A stretch of DNA of 6,443 nucleotides from an uncultured Anaerolineaceae bacterium (lineage in GTDB: Bacteria > Chloroflexota > Anaerolineae > Promineifilales > Promineifilaceae), in assembly GCA_937967805.1 (NCBI GenBank), contig CALBTC010000083.1, forward strand, positions 1 to 6,443, given 5' to 3'. Positions within the stretch are counted from its first letter, which is position 1; each line of letters starts with the position of its first letter. Positions 5,514 to 6,443 of the stretch are shown piece after piece. A model generated the notes under the pieces. That model made no database searches. It saw nothing but the letters and a program-made list of their open reading frames with translations, and was not told where the DNA came from. The position numbers were made by a program, and so were the translations under genes.

Positions 5514-5628
5514 TTGCAGGTGTCTCCACTTTGTTATGCTTTTGTAAGCTTTGGTTTGTAAGATTTTATACGTTCAACGGCTCTCTGTCATGGACAATTG
5601 CGTCAGTAAAAAAGGAAACCTGGCATTT
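5514..5628. promoter_or_regulatory. Divergent promoter region
   Basis: This 115-bp AT-rich spacer must hold promoters for the thioesterase (minus) and the TVP38-family gene (plus). A TATAAA hexamer on the minus strand (5565-5570) overlaps TATACG on the plus strand (5567-5572). TTGTAA (5542-5547) is a possible but badly spaced plus-strand -35. TTTGTAAG occurs twice, at 5541-5548 and 5555-5562. No -35/-10 pair with normal spacing stands out. Confidence 0.3.
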
Positions 5629-6360
5629 ATGAGCGATAATCTACTAGGCGACACAGAAAAAATCGAAGTGGATAGCCCTTCATTCTGGCGGAAATATGGC
5701 AACAAGCTGGTGGCGCTGCTGTTCTGGGGAATGGTGGTTGGCGGTTACTATCTCTATGCCAATTTGAACAACCTCACGTTGGCAGACAGTCTTAACGCCA
5801 TTGCCGATTTTTTGACCGACAGTTTGTACGGACCGCTGTTTTACATTGTGGTGTATGCGTTACGGCCGTTAATCTTTTTCCCCGCCACGGTCCTTACCTT
5901 GCTTGGGGGATTTCTCTTCGGTCCGATTGGCATTTTGTACACTGTGTTAGGCAGCAATAGCTCGGCAATGGTTGCTTACGGCGTGGGCCGTTATTTTGGC
6001 CAGGACGTGTTAGAAGATGAAGAAAAGAGCGGACGCATTCAAAAATATACGGATCGGATGCGTCAAAACAGTTTTGAGACAGTGCTCATCATGCGGCTGC
6101 TCTTCTTGCCGTACGATTTGGTTAACTACGCCGCCGGCTTTTTGAAGATTAAGTGGCAGCCGTTTATTTTGGCAACGGCCATCGGTTCCATTCCCGGCAC
6201 GATTTCTATTGTGCTGCTCGGCAGTTCCTTTGGCACCCTGGATGAGTTGGTTGCCGGCGACGTGCAGGTGAATCCCATCACGTTGATTATTTCTGTTGTC
6301 TTCATTCTCGTCAGCATTGGTTTGTCCCGCTTGATCAAAAAACGAGAGGCTGCTGCGTAG
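5629..6360 (+). CDS. TVP38/TMEM64-family membrane protein (VTT/SNARE-associated domain)
   Basis: This 243-residue integral membrane protein belongs to the DedA-related VTT superfamily. Members are implicated in lipid scrambling or flipping and in membrane homeostasis; the substrate here is unknown. Hydrophobic segments are visible at about 27-45, 68-85, 87-120 (FPATVLTLLGGFLFGPIGILY and onward), 150-172, 176-200 and 216-234. The family core includes RPLIFFPATVLTLLGGFLFG, then RLLFLPYDLVNYAAGFLKI (156-174) and IGSIPGTISIVLLGSSFG (185-202). The ATG at 5629 is chosen because AAAGGAA (5611-5617) lies upstream and MSDNLLGD begins a hydrophilic cytosolic N-terminus. The frame is open back to a TTG at 5551 and has an ATG at 5590, but neither has a ribosome binding site. 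The stop codon lies within a palindrome. There is no evident functional link with the hydrogenase. Confidence 0.87.
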   Translation: MSDNLLGDTEKIEVDSPSFWRKYGNKLVALLFWGMVVGGYYLYANLNNLTLADSLNAIADFLTDSLYGPLFYIVVYALRPLIFFPATVLTLLGGFLFGPIGILYTVLGSNSSAMVAYGVGRYFGQDVLEDEEKSGRIQKYTDRMRQNSFETVLIMRLLFLPYDLVNYAAGFLKIKWQPFILATAIGSIPGTISIVLLGSSFGTLDELVAGDVQVNPITLIISVVFILVSIGLSRLIKKREAAA

Positions 6361-6384
6361 GGCAATTTTGCAAAATTGCCCTAC
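6357..6384. repeat. Perfect 28-bp palindrome at the end of the TVP38-family gene
   Basis: GTAGGGCAATTTTG and its exact reverse complement CAAAATTGCCCTAC abut without a spacer. In RNA this gives a 12-bp stem with a TGCA loop. The TAG stop codon (6358-6360) is part of the left arm. TTTT follows only at 6389-6392, so termination is possible but not textbook. The outer TAGGG...CCCTA ends match the hairpin after hydA. Confidence 0.8.
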
Positions 6385-6405
6385 ATGATTTTAGGAGTTG
6401 CATGC

Positions 6406-6443
6406 ATGGTTGCGGAAATAAAAGTTCCACCATTTGATGAATA
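6406..6443 (+). CDS. Start of a gene truncated by the window edge
   Basis: The ATG at 6406 has AGGAG (6393-6397) 8 nt upstream and opens MVAEIKVPPFDE before the window ends. The segment EIKVPPFDE resembles the first strand of a lipoyl domain (EIKVPxLGE), as in E2 subunits of 2-oxo acid dehydrogenases. Twelve residues are too few to assign a function. Another ATG at 6402 is too close to the ribosome binding site and is in another frame. Confidence 0.6.
   Translation, partial: MVAEIKVPPFDE

Larger units (their letters stand above)
577..5869. repeat. Dispersed octamer ACGGCCGT and its 7-base core
   Basis: The palindrome ACGGCCGT occurs at 1586, 4560, 5323, 5487 and 5862. The core ACGGCCG followed by another base occurs at 577, 2150, 2605 and 3716. 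All nine lie in coding sequence. Seven are read as the codon pair ACG GCC (Thr-Ala) and two are in other frames (Asn-Gly-Arg at 5487, Leu-Arg-Pro at 5862). About 0.1 octamer copies would be expected in a random sequence of this length. The role is unknown; a genome-wide signature comparable to cyanobacterial HIP1 is inferred. Confidence 0.7.

Noticed and set aside
5551..5628. Longer TVP38-family protein from TTG 5551 or ATG 5590
   Set aside because: No ribosome binding site precedes either codon, and the region has the AT-rich look of a promoter. The ATG at 5629 has AAAGGAA upstream.
1..6443. CRISPR array, tRNA, rRNA, transposase or defence system
   Set aside because: No regularly spaced repeat array, cloverleaf or rRNA-like segment, or recombinase motif was seen. 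The repeats present are isolated hairpins and a short octamer.

Overview
The window carries a complete four-gene operon for a cytosolic, NAD(P)-linked group 3b [NiFe]-hydrogenase (the sulfhydrogenase type) and its maturation endopeptidase. These are followed by a minus-strand PaaI-type thioesterase, a TVP38/TMEM64-type membrane protein and the first 12 codons of another gene. Gene style suggests a bacterium of moderate GC content. The hydrogenase class, the dispersed palindromic hairpins, the overrepresented ACGGCCGT octamer and the repeat-like sequence at the left edge would fit Chloroflexota (Anaerolineae-like). That placement is an inference; there is no rRNA or other phylogenetic marker here.

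Layout. 1-453 is a non-coding leader with a possible terminator for an upstream gene. It also holds a dense regulatory block at about 283-375: two CRP/FNR-type dyads, a sigma70-like promoter and two tandem Rex-type operators 30 bp apart. hydB (454-1608), hydG (1520-2371), hydD (2368-3147) and hydA (3140-4429) overlap one another in the order beta-gamma-delta-alpha. A strong hairpin (4439-4468) separates hydA from the maturation protease gene (4476-4958). A nested palindromic inverted repeat (4936-4996) ends that gene and lies between it and the convergent thioesterase gene (5010-5513, minus). A short divergent spacer leads to the TVP38-family gene (5629-6360), whose stop codon lies inside a perfect 28-bp palindrome. 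A new gene starts at 6406 and leaves the window.

How it works together. HydA holds the NiFe site and HydD relays electrons through three [4Fe-4S] clusters. HydB carries two more [4Fe-4S] clusters, and HydG carries FAD, [2Fe-2S] and the nicotinamide site, so H2 turnover is coupled to NAD(P)(H). The protease trims the seven-residue tail of HydA after nickel insertion. The control region reads as redox logic: Rex (NADH/NAD+ sensing) would repress by sitting on the promoter, and an FNR/CRP-family activator would act from about -41.5.

The points most worth a second look are the Rex/FNR-type control region, the ACGGCCGT octamer, the set of hairpins with TAGG...CCTA ends at gene ends, and the 89-nt dual-coding overlap of hydB with hydG. 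No CRISPR array, tRNA, transposase or new defence-type system is visible.
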